From contig DASZOC010000001.1 in the NCBI GenBank assembly GCA_035550975.1, forward strand, positions 1 through 5,117: a stretch of DNA of 5,117 bases, given 5' to 3'. Below are positions 3,929 through 5,117 of this stretch, piece by piece. This DNA is from DASZOC01 sp035550975 (GTDB taxonomy: Bacteria; Actinomycetota; CADDZG01; WHSQ01). The translations under genes and the position numbers were made by a program. The notes under the pieces were generated by a model that was not told the origin of the DNA, did no database searches, and worked only from the letters and a program-made list of their open reading frames with translations. Positions within the stretch are counted from its first letter, which is position 1; the number at the start of each line of letters is the position of its first letter.

Positions 3929-5117
3929 ATGCGCGCTCGACTGCTCCTCGTGGCCCTGGTCGCGGGCCTCGTCTCGGCCCCCCACAGCGTCGAAGCCCAG
4001 ATCCCCACGCTCGACCGGGGCAAGGCGCTGTTCTGGACGGGACCCAAGGTCGACCGCCCCTCTGGGTCGTGGACCTACCGGTTCAAGATCGAGGACCCCG
4101 GCAGCCGGCTTCGTGTCGGCATCGACCATCCCGAGGTCGACGACGACTTCTCTTTGAGAGTGTCCGGTCCCGTATCCGCGTCTGCCGCCGCGGGAGGCGG
4201 CATCTATTCGGGCGAGGCTCTGATCGAAGATCCTCCTCGCGGGACCTACACCCTCACCGTGTCGGCTTCGGATGCCGACGAGACCAACTTCCGCGTACGG
4301 GCGAAGCTCGAAGCGCGACCTCCGAGCCTCGGGACCACGAAGGGTCCCGTGTTGCCGAACCTGCAGGTCCTCCCGCCGCACGAGGCCAGCTTCCTGTTCC
4401 CGGTCACGAACGGCGGCTTCGGCGATCCGCCTCAGGGGGCAGACACGCAAGGCCGCGAGTCGTGCCATCCCGAGGAGCACGCGGAGGATGGTGCGGTGCG
4501 TTGCTTGCGCTTCGCCTACGGCGTGCGCAACACCGGCCTCGGGCCTCTGCAGCTCTTCCACAAGGGTGGCGCCGGTGGCGTGACGACACCGCTGTTCCAG
4601 CGGGTCCAGCGCGCCGACGAGACTTACTTCGATCGCGCCGCAGGGCTTGCGAGGTACCACAAGACCCACGGTCACTGGCATCACGATGCCGCGATCGGCC
4701 TGCAGCTCTACAAGGTGACCGACGCGAAGAAGGGGAAGCTCGAGGCCGCGAGTGAGCCGCGGACGAAAGGGTTCGCCCACCGCGAGGAGCTGCTGCGCGA
4801 CTGGAACACGTTCTATCCCGTATGGCCTCGCTTCGGGATCGGCCTCAGTCCCGGGTGGGCCGACATCTACGAGTGGGACCGACCCGGCAACTACATCGAC
4901 TTCGGCTTGAACGCAGACGGGCGCTACGTCGTTCGGCTCGTTGCCGACCCGGTGGAAGAGATCCTGGAGTCGAACGAACGGGACAACCTCGGCTACACCT
5001 ATCTGACGATCGAGGGTGCGAAGGTCACGCTCTTGGAGGCGGGACGCGGAGCCGATCCCTGGGACCCGTGCAAGATAGTGGTGGGATTCGGGGGACACGC
5101 GGACCCCGCTCCCAAGC
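3929..5117 (+). CDS. Secreted lysyl oxidase-family protein (3' end outside window)
   Basis: Partial: 396 codons are read and the frame is still open at the right edge. A Sec signal peptide (MRARLLLVALVAGLV, likely cleaved after VEA at 23) is followed by a beta-rich N-terminal region (about 35-130) with GTYTLTV, resembling PPC-type accessory domains. A lysyl-oxidase-like domain then spans about 175-365. Its hallmarks are visible: Cys179, LRFAYGVRNTGLGPLQL (193-209), YHKTHGHWHHD (243-253), TKGFAH (279-284), GLSPGWADIY (305-314), PGNYIDF (319-325) and ESNERDN (347-353). Alignment with human LOX puts His247/249/251 at the copper ligands His292/294/296, Lys280 at Lys320 and Tyr314 at Tyr355, the two residues that form the LTQ cofactor. 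The family oxidises primary amines such as peptidyl lysine to aldehydes using copper and O2. Only Cys179, Cys192 and Cys381 are present, far fewer than in the animal enzyme. The ATG is the only start in the frame after the stop at 3845-3847. The true substrate is unknown. Confidence 0.88.
   Translation, partial: MRARLLLVALVAGLVSAPHSVEAQIPTLDRGKALFWTGPKVDRPSGSWTYRFKIEDPGSRLRVGIDHPEVDDDFSLRVSGPVSASAAAGGGIYSGEALIEDPPRGTYTLTVSASDADETNFRVRAKLEARPPSLGTTKGPVLPNLQVLPPHEASFLFPVTNGGFGDPPQGADTQGRESCHPEEHAEDGAVRCLRFAYGVRNTGLGPLQLFHKGGAGGVTTPLFQRVQRADETYFDRAAGLARYHKTHGHWHHDAAIGLQLYKVTDAKKGKLEAASEPRTKGFAHREELLRDWNTFYPVWPRFGIGLSPGWADIYEWDRPGNYIDFGLNADGRYVVRLVADPVEEILESNERDNLGYTYLTIEGAKVTLLEAGRGADPWDPCKIVVGFGGHADPAPK

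Noticed and set aside
3844..4755. Plus-strand open frame of 303 codons overlapping the oxidase gene
   Set aside because: Its translation is extremely rich in Arg, Gly, Pro and Ser with no motifs. It is the shifted-frame shadow of the real gene starting at 3929.
3842..5098. Long open frame of 418 codons on the minus strand opposite the lysyl oxidase gene
   Set aside because: It is rich in Arg, Val, Glu and Leu with no recognisable domain, and is the antisense shadow of a GC3-biased gene. The plus-strand frame has a signal peptide and clear family motifs.

Overview
The window reads as a GC-rich bacterial chromosome segment. It is most likely from an actinobacterium or a similar high-GC lineage. 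This is inferred from strong G/C preference at third codon positions, use of GTG/TTG starts, an apparently leaderless promoter-ATG arrangement, and the gene repertoire. The taxon cannot be fixed from the sequence alone. No tRNA, rRNA, CRISPR array, insertion sequence or phage gene is visible.

Layout, left to right: (i) 1-152, a left edge with no confidently assignable gene, ending in a sigma70-like promoter placed so that transcription would begin at about the ATG at 153. (ii) 153-1637 (+), a complete AMP-forming acyl-CoA synthetase (FadD-like). (iii) 1708-2379 (-), a Crp/Fnr-family regulator convergent with the synthetase. Its GTG start has a near-perfect ribosome binding site, and a promoter can be proposed upstream whose transcript would begin at the foot of a very stable UUCG hairpin. 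(iv) 2514-3059 and 3052-3783 (+), a translationally coupled pair: a membrane-anchored TlpA/ResA/CcmG-type thioredoxin and its likely electron donor, the six-helix thiol-disulfide transporter CcdA. This pair diverges from the regulator. (v) 3784-3928, a 145-base gap with a 12-bp inverted repeat and a hairpin carrying a Shine-Dalgarno sequence in its loop. (vi) 3929 to the right edge (+), a secreted lysyl-oxidase-family protein that runs off the window. It keeps the copper-binding His-x-His-x-His motif and the Lys and Tyr that form the lysine tyrosylquinone (LTQ) cofactor in animal lysyl oxidase.

How the genes may work together: CcdA carries reducing equivalents from cytoplasmic thioredoxin across the membrane, and the TlpA-like protein spends them on extracytoplasmic disulfides, classically during cytochrome c maturation or copper-site assembly. 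The Crp-like regulator shares their divergent control region and is a candidate regulator of the pair. The downstream exported oxidase is copper-dependent by homology, so a link to TlpA/CcdA-assisted metal loading is possible but is only inference from adjacency. The acyl-CoA synthetase appears to be an independent unit.

The most notable item is the bacterial lysyl oxidase homologue, which is read open to the right edge of the window.
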